This document shows positions 44,650 to 53,044 of a stretch of DNA of 64,000 nt, one piece after another. A program made the translations under genes and the position numbers. The notes below the pieces were generated by a model. It was not told the DNA's origin and did no database searches. It saw only the letters and a list, made by a program, of their open reading frames with translations. The stretch is from WTJH01 sp049889695 (lineage in GTDB: Bacteria > Bacteroidota > Bacteroidia > Flavobacteriales > Flavobacteriaceae): positions 1 to 64,000 of the forward strand of contig JBMHCX010000006.1 in assembly GCA_049889695.1 (NCBI GenBank), read 5' to 3'. Each line of letters begins with the position of its first letter. Position 1 is the first letter of the stretch.

Positions 44650-46118
44650 TGCTGAAGTTGTTTAGGTCCTTTTCGCTTCGTGCTCGGATTTTCGTGTCCA
44701 TGGTTATGCTGTTGCTTATGGCTTGTCTATTGATCTTACTGGCCACACTTTTGCAATACGATAACCAATCGAGCGATTACAATATTTTTCGTTTATATCG
44801 AAAGGAAAATCAAATCAAAAGCCATTTGAATACTTTGGTTAATCGATATGATTTGTTAGAAAAACCCAATACGTTTTGGACGAACTACATCCAAGAATTT
44901 AGAGATATTACCAAAATTCACAAGGTAGAGTATTCTTTCTTCGACTTGGAAGGCGCCCCGATTTTCACGACCTATCTCCCTTTAAAGGTCATCGCCAACG
45001 GTTATCGTTTACCGGAAGATTTAGCGCAAAAAATACGCAACAGTACAGACGAGCGCTATTTAGAAAAAAATGAAACGGAAATCGGAAATTTCCAGGCTTC
45101 CTACTCCATGCTCAAAACAGACGAAGGTGTTCCCTATGGAATTTTGTTTTACCCCTATTTTGAGGATGTTTCTTTTTCCGAAAATGAATTAAACACTTTT
45201 TTACAACGCTTATATCAGATTTATCTTCTGATGCTTCTCATCGCCATTTTATTGGCCTACTTTATTTCTCGATTTGCAACCAGATCTTTAGAGCGTATCC
45301 GATTAAAGATGGACCAGACAGCACTTATGGGGCGGAATGAGCGAATTGAGCTGACCAGTGGGAGCAAGGAAATTGTCAGTTTGGTCAATGCCTACAACAA
45401 GATGATCGATGATTTGGAAGAAAGCGCAAAATTATTGGCGAAGACGGAGCGGGAACAAGCTTGGCAAGAAATGGCCAAGCAAGTTGCTCATGAAATTAAG
45501 AATCCCTTAACGCCTATGCGGCTGACCGTGCAAAGCTTTGAAAAATCCTTCGACCCCTCAGCGCCTGATGCCTCTGAACGTTTAAAAGAATTTGGACAGA
45601 TACTGGTCGAACAAATCGATACGATGAGTAATGTAGCCAATGCTTTTTCGGATTTTGCTACCTTACCTAAACCACAGCCGAAGAGTGTTAATTTGGTGGA
45701 AGTTACCCGGGTGGCACTTCAGATATACGACAAAGGGCAAATCAGCTTTTTTACCAATGCTGAAGAAGTAGCAGTGGCTTTAGATCGCACCCAATGGGTT
45801 CGGGTAGTCACCAATCTGATTAAAAATGCCCTGCAGGCAATGCCAGCAGGCCGAAAGCCCAAAATAAAAGTCCGTATAGAATCGCAGGTTCGATCGGTAG
45901 TGGTTTCAATTACAGACAATGGTATTGGCGTTCCAGAAGAAGTGAAAGAAAAGATCTTTGATCCTAAATTCACCACCAAAACCAGAGGTATGGGCTTAGG
46001 TTTAGGAATCGTTAAAAACATAATTGAATTGCATCAGGGCAATATTCGATATACAACAACCGCAAATCGGGGGACTACTTTTTACATTACGCTTCCCCTT
46101 AAAACTAAAAAAGAATGA
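44649..46118 (+). CDS. Sensor histidine kinase
   Basis: A 489-residue membrane kinase. Transmembrane helices are at about 15-35 and 190-207, enclosing a 150-residue periplasmic sensor region. A HAMP-like linker (208-260) precedes the HisKA domain with phosphoacceptor H281 in VAHEIKNPLTPM. The ATPase domain has LIKNALQAM (N box), DNGIGVPEE (G1) and GMGLGLGIV (G2). The layout resembles NtrY-type kinases. No response regulator gene is nearby, so its partner lies elsewhere. It is coupled to hemJ and to the following hydratase gene by overlaps. Confidence 0.94.
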   Translation: MLKLFRSFSLRARIFVSMVMLLLMACLLILLATLLQYDNQSSDYNIFRLYRKENQIKSHLNTLVNRYDLLEKPNTFWTNYIQEFRDITKIHKVEYSFFDLEGAPIFTTYLPLKVIANGYRLPEDLAQKIRNSTDERYLEKNETEIGNFQASYSMLKTDEGVPYGILFYPYFEDVSFSENELNTFLQRLYQIYLLMLLIAILLAYFISRFATRSLERIRLKMDQTALMGRNERIELTSGSKEIVSLVNAYNKMIDDLEESAKLLAKTEREQAWQEMAKQVAHEIKNPLTPMRLTVQSFEKSFDPSAPDASERLKEFGQILVEQIDTMSNVANAFSDFATLPKPQPKSVNLVEVTRVALQIYDKGQISFFTNAEEVAVALDRTQWVRVVTNLIKNALQAMPAGRKPKIKVRIESQVRSVVVSITDNGIGVPEEVKEKIFDPKFTTKTRGMGLGLGIVKNIIELHQGNIRYTTTANRGTTFYITLPLKTKKE

Positions 46119-46882
46119 CATTTATTTCCCTTGAAAAGAGCAATCGAGTTGCAATCGTCCGAATTGATCGTGAAAAAAAATTGAACGCTTTAAATTCGGC
46201 TCTTATCGAAGAATTGGCCCAAACTTTCGACGCCATTCGCAAAGACGATACTGTTCGTGCAGTTATCCTTACAGGAAGTGGTTCTAAAGCCTTTGTGGCA
46301 GGAGCCGACATTGGAGGTTTCCCAGATCTATCGGCGGCTGAAGGTCAAGCCTTAGCAAAGCAAGGGCAAGTTCAATTATTCGATAAGATCGCTAATTTCC
46401 CTAAGCCTGTCGTTGCTGCTGTCAATGGCTATGCCTTGGGAGGAGGTTTGGAGTTGGCTCTGGCTTGTCATATTCGGATTGCCTCGGTAAATACGCAAAT
46501 GGGTCTTCCGGAAGTGAGCCTTGGGCTGATTCCAGGATATGGAGGAACCCAACGATTACCCCAAGTGGTGGGGCGAGGAAGAGCCTTGGAATTAATTCTG
46601 ACTGCCCGAATGATCGATGCTGAAAAAGCCTTTCACTGGGGTTTGGTAAATGCCGTTGTTCCTTTGGAAAATCTAATGGAGCAAGCGCAAAAGTACTGTC
46701 AGCAGATCCTAAAAAATGCTCCCTCAGCATTAGGGGCTGCATTGGCGGCTGTAAATCACCCTGAAGCTGGTAAGGCGGCTGGCTTTGCATTTGAAATAGA
46801 ACAATTTGGGGCTTGCTTCGGCACTTCCGATTTTGATGAAGGGGTGTCTGCCTTTTTAGAAAAACGCAAACCTAACTTTTAG
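46115..46882 (+). CDS. Enoyl-CoA hydratase/isomerase family protein
   Basis: A 255-residue crotonase-fold protein. The oxyanion-hole segments are GSKAFVAGADIGGF and NGYALGGGLELALACH, and the catalytic Glu positions lie in GLPEVSLGLIPGYGGTQRLP, where both Glu are plausible. This matches 2-trans-enoyl-CoA hydratases used in fatty acid or short-chain oxidation. Its start overlaps the kinase stop (ATGA); the 3' end overlaps the convergent plsC gene by 11 bp. Confidence 0.94.
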   Translation: MTFISLEKSNRVAIVRIDREKKLNALNSALIEELAQTFDAIRKDDTVRAVILTGSGSKAFVAGADIGGFPDLSAAEGQALAKQGQVQLFDKIANFPKPVVAAVNGYALGGGLELALACHIRIASVNTQMGLPEVSLGLIPGYGGTQRLPQVVGRGRALELILTARMIDAEKAFHWGLVNAVVPLENLMEQAQKYCQQILKNAPSALGAALAAVNHPEAGKAAGFAFEIEQFGACFGTSDFDEGVSAFLEKRKPNF

Positions 46883-47618
46883 CCAATTCTGCTAAGCGGT
46901 TTTGGATGATGGCTTCTGTTTCATCGATTAAGTCGTCGGCACTTTTATCTTTTGTTGAAATGGGATCCATGATGTCCACCTCGATGCGGATACCTACAGG
47001 AAAAGGAAAATAATTTTGAGTGGCTAACTTCCAAGAGTGCTGAATGGCAATCGGAACGATTGCGGCTTTCGGCATATTTTCGATCAGTACCTGAAGACCA
47101 CTTCTGTGAAATTTTTTTGGGGTTTCTGAACGACTTCGTGTTCCCTCTGGATAGATGGCACAGGAATAGTTTTTTCGTTGTAATTCTTGTGCAAAATCTT
47201 TGATCTGCGCGATGGCTTCGGCAGGGCTTCCACGATCGATCAGCAAATGCCCGCCGTGGCGAAGATTATAGGAAATACTTGGAATACCACTCCCTAAGGA
47301 CTTTTTAGAGATGAACTTGGCGTGGTATTTTCGCAAATGCCAAATCATCGGAGGAATATCGTATGTACTTTGGTGGTTGGCCGCAAAAATATAGGATTGT
47401 CCCTGACGGAGAAGTTCGGACGAACGTACTCGATAGCGCACTCCTAGGATGCCAAATGCACCCATGAGCAACCAATTGAGAAAATCTACTACTTTTTTAT
47501 GCGTTTCTCTACCGATCAGCCGAAGTGCCAAAACCTGTAACAAGTGAAAAAAACACAGCAAAAATCCAAAATAGAGGTAGTAGAGGACCGAAAGGGGGTA
47601 GGCTATGACTTTTTTCAA
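46872..47618 (-). CDS. plsC: 1-acyl-sn-glycerol-3-phosphate acyltransferase
   Basis: A 248-residue LPLAT protein that forms phosphatidic acid at the inner membrane. The catalytic NHxxxxD is NHQSTYD, and the substrate motif is YPEGTRSRS. One or two N-terminal hydrophobic helices anchor it. The frame closes three codons before the conserved start without an ATG, so TTG at 47618 is the likely start. It converges on the hydratase gene and follows the bacilliredoxin gene by 9 bp, suggesting co-transcription. Confidence 0.94.
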   Translation of the reverse strand: MKKVIAYPLSVLYYLYFGFLLCFFHLLQVLALRLIGRETHKKVVDFLNWLLMGAFGILGVRYRVRSSELLRQGQSYIFAANHQSTYDIPPMIWHLRKYHAKFISKKSLGSGIPSISYNLRHGGHLLIDRGSPAEAIAQIKDFAQELQRKNYSCAIYPEGTRSRSETPKKFHRSGLQVLIENMPKAAIVPIAIQHSWKLATQNYFPFPVGIRIEVDIMDPISTKDKSADDLIDETEAIIQNRLAELAKS

Positions 47619-47627
47619 AAGCTAAAT

Positions 47628-48041
47628 TTATGCGCAGTGCGTATCGTATGCTCCTTTGAGGTTTTCAGCGATCAGTTCTGCAGGACGCCCTTCGATATGA
47701 TGTCTTTCGATCATATGAACCAACTCTCCATTTTTAAAAAGTGCAATACTAGGAGACGATGGGGGGAAGGGAAGCATGCGATCACGAGCAGCGTTCGTAG
47801 ATTCTACATCAACTCCTGCGAATACAGTAACTAACTGATCCGGGGTGTTGTCGTTGGTCAATGAAAATCGTACCCCAGGGCGAGCATTTGCAGCAGCACA
47901 ACCACAAATAGAGTTCACAACCACTAATGTTGTTCCTTCTTTTGCCAGTGTAGATTCTACCTCAGCAGCCGAAAATAGTTCTGAAAATCCTACTGCTGTT
48001 AACTCTTCCCGCATGGGTTTTACTAATTCCGGTGGATACAT
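47628..48041 (-). CDS. Bacilliredoxin (BrxA/BrxB family)
   Basis: A 137-residue thioredoxin-fold protein of the YphP/YqiW family. The active motif CGC is C46-G-C48 in NSICGCAAANARPG. In Firmicutes these proteins remove bacillithiol from oxidised proteins; Bacteroidota members may act with bacillithiol or another thiol. The C-terminal part has HMIERHHIEGR, a family signature. A -7-like TATCTTTG (48065-48058) lies before the start codon. It stands upstream of plsC. Confidence 0.94.
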   Translation of the reverse strand: MYPPELVKPMREELTAVGFSELFSAAEVESTLAKEGTTLVVVNSICGCAAANARPGVRFSLTNDNTPDQLVTVFAGVDVESTNAARDRMLPFPPSSPSIALFKNGELVHMIERHHIEGRPAELIAENLKGAYDTHCA

Positions 48042-48057
48042 AAGCTTAAATTTTTGA

Positions 48058-48065
48058 CAAAGATA
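48058..48065 (-). promoter_or_regulatory. -7 promoter element of the bacilliredoxin gene
   Basis: TATCTTTG on the minus strand matches TAnnTTTG and lies 16 nt before the ATG at 48041. A -33 TTG is not evident. Confidence 0.4.
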
Positions 48066-48091
48066 TAACTATTCTAAGGAAATTAAATCGG

Positions 48092-48099
48092 TATTTTTG
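48092..48099 (+). promoter_or_regulatory. -7 promoter element of the TerB/DnaJ gene
   Basis: TATTTTTG matches TAnnTTTG, 35 nt before the ATG at 48135, and is divergent from the bacilliredoxin promoter. No -33 TTG was found. Confidence 0.35.
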
Positions 48100-48134
48100 A
48101 GGCTATATATGATTTTAAAGACTTCCAAATAGAC

Positions 48135-48857
48135 ATGATGATTCCTTGGATAACAGCCCTCATTGGCTACGTTTTTTTTAGACTCCCAGGAGCGCTTTTA
48201 GGCTACTTTATCGGTTCCTTATTCAGCCGAATGGAAGGCGGTTCCTTTTATAGCGTGCCTTTGGGGAATCGGGCTGCTCCATTAGAATTTGAGTTAAATT
48301 TATTGGCGCTTTCGGCCATCATCATCAAATCCGATGGAAAGGCTCACCGGGAGGAATTAGCTTTTGTCCGAAAATTCTTTGTGGCCCAATACGGAGCAGA
48401 TCATGCACAGCAAATTTTTAAACAGTTTAATGCTGAAACAAAACAGCAAAAACAAAAATTAACCACCCTGACCGACTTTTTTAATCGACGTACGCAGTAT
48501 GCTACTCGTTTACAATTGCTACATTTTCTCTTTGGGATTGCCGATTCCGACGGTAACGTTTGTGATGCGGAATTGCTGAAGCTACAACAAATTGCAGCGG
48601 CATTTAGTATACGAACTCCAGATTACGAAAGTATACGAGCCATGTTTGTCAAGGACACCGACCAGGCGTATAAAATCTTGGAGGTGTCTCCGGATGCTAC
48701 TGCCGATGAAATCAAGAAAGCCTACCGAATGATGGTTAAAAAACACCACCCCGATCGCCTCAGGAGTAAAGATCCTGCGATGGTTAAGGGAGCTCAAGAA
48801 AAATTTAGGCAAGTGCAAGAAGCCTATGAAACATTAAAGAACAAACATAACTTTTAA
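48135..48857 (+). CDS. TerB-DnaJ domain co-chaperone (DjlA-like)
   Basis: This 240-residue protein has an N-terminal glycine-rich hydrophobic segment (residues 1-25), a TerB-like helical domain (about 50-160; LLALSAIIIKSDGKAHREELAFV and FGIADSDGNVCDAELLKLQQIA) and a C-terminal J domain (175-240) with the HPD motif in KKHHPDRL. This is the DjlA plan: a membrane-anchored DnaK partner. It heads a plus-strand run with HupE, dCMP deaminase and CtpA, with 0-10 bp gaps. Confidence 0.93.
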   Translation: MMIPWITALIGYVFFRLPGALLGYFIGSLFSRMEGGSFYSVPLGNRAAPLEFELNLLALSAIIIKSDGKAHREELAFVRKFFVAQYGADHAQQIFKQFNAETKQQKQKLTTLTDFFNRRTQYATRLQLLHFLFGIADSDGNVCDAELLKLQQIAAAFSIRTPDYESIRAMFVKDTDQAYKILEVSPDATADEIKKAYRMMVKKHHPDRLRSKDPAMVKGAQEKFRQVQEAYETLKNKHNF

Positions 48858-48866
48858 GTCCTCTAC

Positions 48867-49433
48867 ATGAATGAAATTTGGATCTACCTTCAGTTAGGCG
48901 TCGAGCATGTTTTAGATTTCTCGGCCATAGATCATATGTTGTTTATCAGTGCTTTAGTATTGCCGTACACGCTTAAGGAATGGAAAATTCTTTTGTGGTG
49001 GGTGTCGCTGTTTACAGTAGGACATACGGCTTCGCTCATTGGAAATTATTATTTCGGATGGAACCCTTCGCCCTATGCAATAGAGTTGTTGATACCGATT
49101 TCTATTGCTGTGAGTTGCCTCCCGTTAATGGCTTATCAACAAAACAACAAACTTCCCACCTTGTATACGATTATTACTTTGGTGTTTGGTGTGATTCACG
49201 GTTTTGGCTTCAGTGGTTACTTTCGAATGATGATTCCACAAGACAGCGCTGAAAAGGCCCTTTTTTCCTTTGCTCTGGGCGTTGAAGTTGCACAAATCTG
49301 TATAGTAGTAGCAGTCTTAATCCTCGGTTTTATCGGGGTTCAACTCTTCCGAATCAAGCCGAAGTATTGGTCGATGATTGGGGGAGCTATGATTTTTTCT
49401 CAAGCTCTAGGGATGATTTTAGAACGTGTATAA
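48867..49433 (+). CDS. HupE/UreJ family membrane protein
   Basis: A 188-residue inner-membrane protein with about six helices. Conserved polar residues are in GVEHVLDFSAIDHMLFISAL, FTVGHTASL and FGVIHGFGFSG, the His/Asp pattern of HupE/UreJ proteins, which are linked to nickel or cobalt uptake in hydrogenase and urease loci. No hydrogenase or urease gene lies in the window, so the role here is open. It abuts the deaminase gene with no gap. Confidence 0.9.
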   Translation: MNEIWIYLQLGVEHVLDFSAIDHMLFISALVLPYTLKEWKILLWWVSLFTVGHTASLIGNYYFGWNPSPYAIELLIPISIAVSCLPLMAYQQNNKLPTLYTIITLVFGVIHGFGFSGYFRMMIPQDSAEKALFSFALGVEVAQICIVVAVLILGFIGVQLFRIKPKYWSMIGGAMIFSQALGMILERV

Positions 49434-49853
49434 ATGACAACAGACAAACAAAATCAATACGATCAGGCTTACATGAAAATGGCAGCCATTTGGGGGCAAC
49501 TCTCTTACTGCGAGCGTAAGAAAGTGGGGGCACTTATTGTAAAAGATCGCATGATTATTTCAGACGGCTACAATGGGACCCCGTCGGGTTTCGAAAATGT
49601 CTGCGAGGACGAAGATCATTTCACCAAGTGGTATGTATTGCACGCAGAAGCGAATGCTATTCTTAAAGTAGCTTCCTCTACCCAGTCTTGTCGCGGGGCA
49701 ACTTTGTACATAACCTTGTCTCCTTGTCGTGAATGTAGTAAACTAATTCATCAAGCGGGGATAGAACGCGTAGTTTATCGGGATGCTTACAAAGATTTAA
49801 GTGGGGTAGACTTTTTACAAAAAGCTGGAGTGGAAGTTGTACATTTAGCCTAA
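49434..49853 (+). CDS. Deoxycytidylate deaminase (dCMP deaminase)
   Basis: A 139-residue zinc deaminase. The zinc and catalytic motif is H70-A-E72 in LHAEANAIL, with C98 and C101 in SPCRECSK. The NGTPSGFENVCEDE stretch is typical of dCMP deaminases. It provides dUMP for thymidylate synthesis, related in theme to nrdBA and the dGTPase further on. The start follows the HupE stop directly (TAAATG). Confidence 0.94.
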   Translation: MTTDKQNQYDQAYMKMAAIWGQLSYCERKKVGALIVKDRMIISDGYNGTPSGFENVCEDEDHFTKWYVLHAEANAILKVASSTQSCRGATLYITLSPCRECSKLIHQAGIERVVYRDAYKDLSGVDFLQKAGVEVVHLA

Positions 49854-49861
49854 AATATTGT

Positions 49862-51436
49862 TTGAAAAAAGTAACCTCCATACTATTATTACTCCTGACG
49901 CTGCTCGTTGGCTTTAGCTTAGGGATGCGTCAGAATCGCATGTCCAAAGCACAAGCGACAAATGGAGTGGAAAAGGTGAATCGGTTGCTGCATTATATCG
50001 AGCAATCCTATGTGGAGCCCATTGACACCGATAGCCTCGTAGGGCATGTCATTCAAGAAATTGTGGATGGCCTCGACCCGCACTCATCTTATATTCCTGC
50101 TCAAGAGCAACGCTTAATTGCAGAAGACATGCAAGGTAATTTCGTTGGGATTGGCGTGAGTTTTTACATGCTTCGCGATACTGTGACGGTTGTTCGAGTA
50201 CTCCGAGGAGGCCCCAGTGCAGCGGCGGGAATTCAGACCGGAGATCGTATATTGATGGCCGATCAGGACACTCTCTACAATAAAAACTTGTCCAGTGAAT
50301 CCATTATTGGCGTGCTGAAGGATAGTCAGGCTACGGATGTACGACTACAGATTTATCGGAAACAGCAAGATTCTCTTTTTGATCTGGAGTTGCAAAGAGG
50401 AGAAGTTCCATTGCCATCCGTTAATGCGGCCTATGCCATCGACTCTTTGCATACTTATGTCAAAGTCGATCGATTTTCGCAAACGACTTTGACTGAGTTT
50501 CGAAAAGCTCTCCGGAAATATGTTGGACAAAGTACCCGAAAAATTCTGATAGACTTACGGGATAATCCAGGGGGCTATCTCGACCCTGCCATTTCCATGG
50601 CAGAGTTTTTCTTGGCGAAAGATCAGCCGATTGTCCAAGTAAAGTCGAACAATGGCCAAGAAGAATGGTACCATGCTGAAGGAGAAGACCCCATCACCGA
50701 ACCAGGTGTCTATATACTTGTTAACGAACAGTCCGCTTCTGCCAGTGAGATTGTTGCCGGCGCTATTCAGGACAACGATAGAGGATGGATAGTAGGACAG
50801 CGAACATTCGGAAAAGGATTGGTGCAACAGCAGATGCCTTTGGGCGGTGGCGATGTCGTTCGGCTAACCATTGCTCGCTATTATACCCCAACAGGAAGGT
50901 CTATTCAACGCCCGTATGAAAGAGCAGATCACGATCAATACTTTGCTGAATTAGACAGGAGAAGAGATTCAGGAGAATTACAAGACCCCGATAAGATTCC
51001 CTTAAACGATAGCTTAAAATACACAACTCCTAAAGGGAGAACGGTTTATGGAGGTGGAGGGATAGTCCCCGATATTTTTGTTCCCAATAACAATTCCATC
51101 GATCAGGAATGGAATAATTTTTTACTCCGTTCAAATTTGGTGAATCGTTTTGTTTTTTTGCAATTCGATAAAAATCCGACCCTTCGAAAAAAGTTTACTG
51201 TTAAACGACTATTGACAACAGAACTCAATAATCCTGATTTTTGGGTCGATGGCTTTCAAGCGTATACGGAAGAACTCAATGTGCCGATTTCAATTGAAAA
51301 TGAAACACTTTTAAAACAAACCATACGGGCATATATTGCCCTACAGCTATACGGAGAGGAGCTTTATACGCAGATTATCAATCAGTCGGATCCTTATATT
51401 CAGGCAGCGCTCGACCATACGGGCATGCTCCCTTAA
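49862..51436 (+). CDS. S41 family C-terminal processing peptidase (CtpA type)
   Basis: A 524-residue exported protease. The hydrophobic N-terminus (residues 4-20) is a signal anchor. A PDZ domain spans about 90-165 (FVGIGVSFY, GGPSAAAGIQTGD). The catalytic Ser-Lys dyad is S295 in SASASEIVAG and K318 in RTFGKGLVQ. It degrades or trims proteins in the periplasm. The start is TTG at 49862, the only start that keeps the signal segment. It is the last gene of the run and overlaps the convergent small gene by 4 bp. Confidence 0.94.
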   Translation: MKKVTSILLLLLTLLVGFSLGMRQNRMSKAQATNGVEKVNRLLHYIEQSYVEPIDTDSLVGHVIQEIVDGLDPHSSYIPAQEQRLIAEDMQGNFVGIGVSFYMLRDTVTVVRVLRGGPSAAAGIQTGDRILMADQDTLYNKNLSSESIIGVLKDSQATDVRLQIYRKQQDSLFDLELQRGEVPLPSVNAAYAIDSLHTYVKVDRFSQTTLTEFRKALRKYVGQSTRKILIDLRDNPGGYLDPAISMAEFFLAKDQPIVQVKSNNGQEEWYHAEGEDPITEPGVYILVNEQSASASEIVAGAIQDNDRGWIVGQRTFGKGLVQQQMPLGGGDVVRLTIARYYTPTGRSIQRPYERADHDQYFAELDRRRDSGELQDPDKIPLNDSLKYTTPKGRTVYGGGGIVPDIFVPNNNSIDQEWNNFLLRSNLVNRFVFLQFDKNPTLRKKFTVKRLLTTELNNPDFWVDGFQAYTEELNVPISIENETLLKQTIRAYIALQLYGEELYTQIINQSDPYIQAALDHTGMLP

Positions 51437-51633
51437 CGTCCGGAATGTTTTTCTTCAATTTTTTTGGAAAGCTTAAGCATCCACAATAACACAGTTGCCG
51501 AAGCGGAGGCTAACACTCCAATCCATGCGACTGTATTTTGTCGTGTAAATGGAGCGCTCCAATCCACTTGAAAGAGGTTAAACCCTATCATGAGAATAGA
51601 CAGCCCTAAAAAAATCCAAAGCGTTGTTTTCAT
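51433..51633 (-). CDS. Small two-helix membrane protein of unknown function
   Basis: This 66-residue protein has two hydrophobic helices (about residues 5-20 and 37-55) with a polar charged end (KLSKKIEEKHSGR). I do not recognise a family. It lies 9 bp downstream of marC on the same strand, which supports a real gene in one operon. It ends on the convergent ctpA-type gene with a 4-bp overlap. Confidence 0.65.
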   Translation of the reverse strand: MKTTLWIFLGLSILMIGFNLFQVDWSAPFTRQNTVAWIGVLASASATVLLWMLKLSKKIEEKHSGR

Positions 51634-51642
51634 AGTGTAATG

Positions 51643-52218
51643 TTAAGTGTTGAATAATACGCGAATATTTGTCGCAAATAGTTTAACAGCTATAGCCATT
51701 AGGATTACCCCAAAAACTTTGCGCACAATTCCAATCCCAGAAGTTCCCAAAAAGCGTTCAATGCTTTTGGAGCTTTTTAGCATGACATAGACGATGATGA
51801 TATTCACGACTATGGCAACGATAATGTTTTGTACTGCAAATTCTGCTCGTAGAGATAAGACAGTCGTCAATGTCCCAGCCCCAGCAATAATTGGAAAGGC
51901 CAAGGGGACAATGGAAGCGGTGCTTGGCGCTTCATCCTGATAGAGGGTGATCCCCAAAATCATTTCGAGGGCCAGGAAGAAAATAACAATTGCCCCTGCT
52001 ACTGAAAAGGAGTTCACATCGATTCCGATCAGATTGAGGATTTCCTCCCCAATAAACAAAAAAGCGATCATGAGGAGTCCTGCGACGAGCGAAGCTTTTT
52101 CGGATTGGATATGTCCGACCTTGTTCCGCAGACTTATCACGATCGGGAGTCCTCCCACAATATCAATTACAGCGAAGAGTATCATCCCAGCTGTAACTAT
52201 CTCTTTGACATTAAACAT
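51643..52218 (-). CDS. MarC family integral membrane protein
   Basis: A 191-residue protein with six hydrophobic helices of the MarC/UPF0056 family. Typical segments are FAVIDIVGGLPIVISL near the start and LAFPIIAGAGTLTTVLSL. Despite the name, MarC proteins have no proven role in drug resistance. The ATG at 52218 lies only 4 nt after a -7 element, so either the mRNA is leaderless or translation begins at an internal Met. The small membrane gene follows. Confidence 0.93.
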   Translation of the reverse strand: MFNVKEIVTAGMILFAVIDIVGGLPIVISLRNKVGHIQSEKASLVAGLLMIAFLFIGEEILNLIGIDVNSFSVAGAIVIFFLALEMILGITLYQDEAPSTASIVPLAFPIIAGAGTLTTVLSLRAEFAVQNIIVAIVVNIIIVYVMLKSSKSIERFLGTSGIGIVRKVFGVILMAIAVKLFATNIRVLFNT

Positions 52219-52222
52219 AGTA

Positions 52223-52230
52223 CAAAGGTA
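52223..52230 (-). promoter_or_regulatory. -7 element just before marC
   Basis: TACCTTTG on the minus strand matches TAnnTTTG and ends 4 nt before the marC ATG, implying a leaderless transcript. Confidence 0.5.
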
Positions 52231-52297
52231 GAAGGAAAGCCGATATAATCCTTAATTATGCTGTATTTTAGGCCTCAAAATTCAACCGCTGTTAAAT

Positions 52298-52879
52298 ATG
52301 TTTCAACTGGATCAAACATTGATTTCTGAAGAAATCTTGGAAGAAGCATTCATGTGTGATTTAGAGGCCTGTAAGGGAGCTTGTTGTGTAGAAGGAAGTG
52401 CTGGCGCACCCTTAGAAGAGACAGAGCTACCGGTCTTGGAAAGAATATACAAGGCTGTTTATCCGTATTTGCCTCCAGAAGGGAAAGCCGCTTTAGAGGC
52501 ACAAGGACCCTATGTAAAAGGAGAAGATGGTGAGTGGGAAACGCCCTTGGTGGAAGGCAAAGAATGTGCCTACACCTATTTCGATGCCGCAGGGAAAGCA
52601 CATTGTGGGATTGAAAGAGCTTATCAGGATGGAGCGGTAGATTGGCTGAAGCCAATTTCATGTCATTTGTACCCTATTCGTATCCAAAAATACGCTTCTT
52701 TCGAGGCGGTTAACTATCACCGTTGGCAAATTTGTTCTGCTGCTTGCGCTTTAGGGAAAAAACAAGCCATGCCGATATATCAATTCACTAAGGCTGCCTT
52801 GATTCGAAAATTTGGACAGCGCTGGTACGACGACCTAGAGGGAGTAGCTGCTGAACTCCATAAGCGGGGAGCTCAGTAA
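52298..52879 (+). CDS. DUF3109 family protein
   Basis: A 193-residue cytoplasmic protein rich in cysteine. The N-terminal CDLEACKGACCVEG and the later C-x(5)-A-HCGIERAY and PISCHLYPIR match DUF3109, a relative of the YkgJ Fe-S/zinc Cys-cluster family. The function is not known. It is divergent from marC and stands 165 bp before nrdB. Confidence 0.93.
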   Translation: MFQLDQTLISEEILEEAFMCDLEACKGACCVEGSAGAPLEETELPVLERIYKAVYPYLPPEGKAALEAQGPYVKGEDGEWETPLVEGKECAYTYFDAAGKAHCGIERAYQDGAVDWLKPISCHLYPIRIQKYASFEAVNYHRWQICSAACALGKKQAMPIYQFTKAALIRKFGQRWYDDLEGVAAELHKRGAQ

Positions 52880-52955
52880 TAGCAGTACTTCCCCGCATTT
52901 TTCTGTATTTTTAAGCTTCTTTTCTCCCCATATTTTGTTAAAAACTTGGGTCCTT

Positions 52956-52964
52956 TGTGGAAAA
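52956..52964. promoter_or_regulatory. Candidate DnaA box upstream of nrdB
   Basis: TGTGGAAAA (complement TTTTCCACA) fits the relaxed DnaA box TTWTNCACA. It lies about 80 bp before nrdB inside the 165-bp non-coding gap. DnaA control of nrd genes is known in Escherichia coli; here it is a hypothesis. Confidence 0.3.
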
Positions 52965-53044
52965 GTTGACCTTTCAATTCCAGCGAATAATTTCAATCTT
53001 TGTTGGTGTCGAAAAACACACATTAATCATAAAATTTAGAACCT

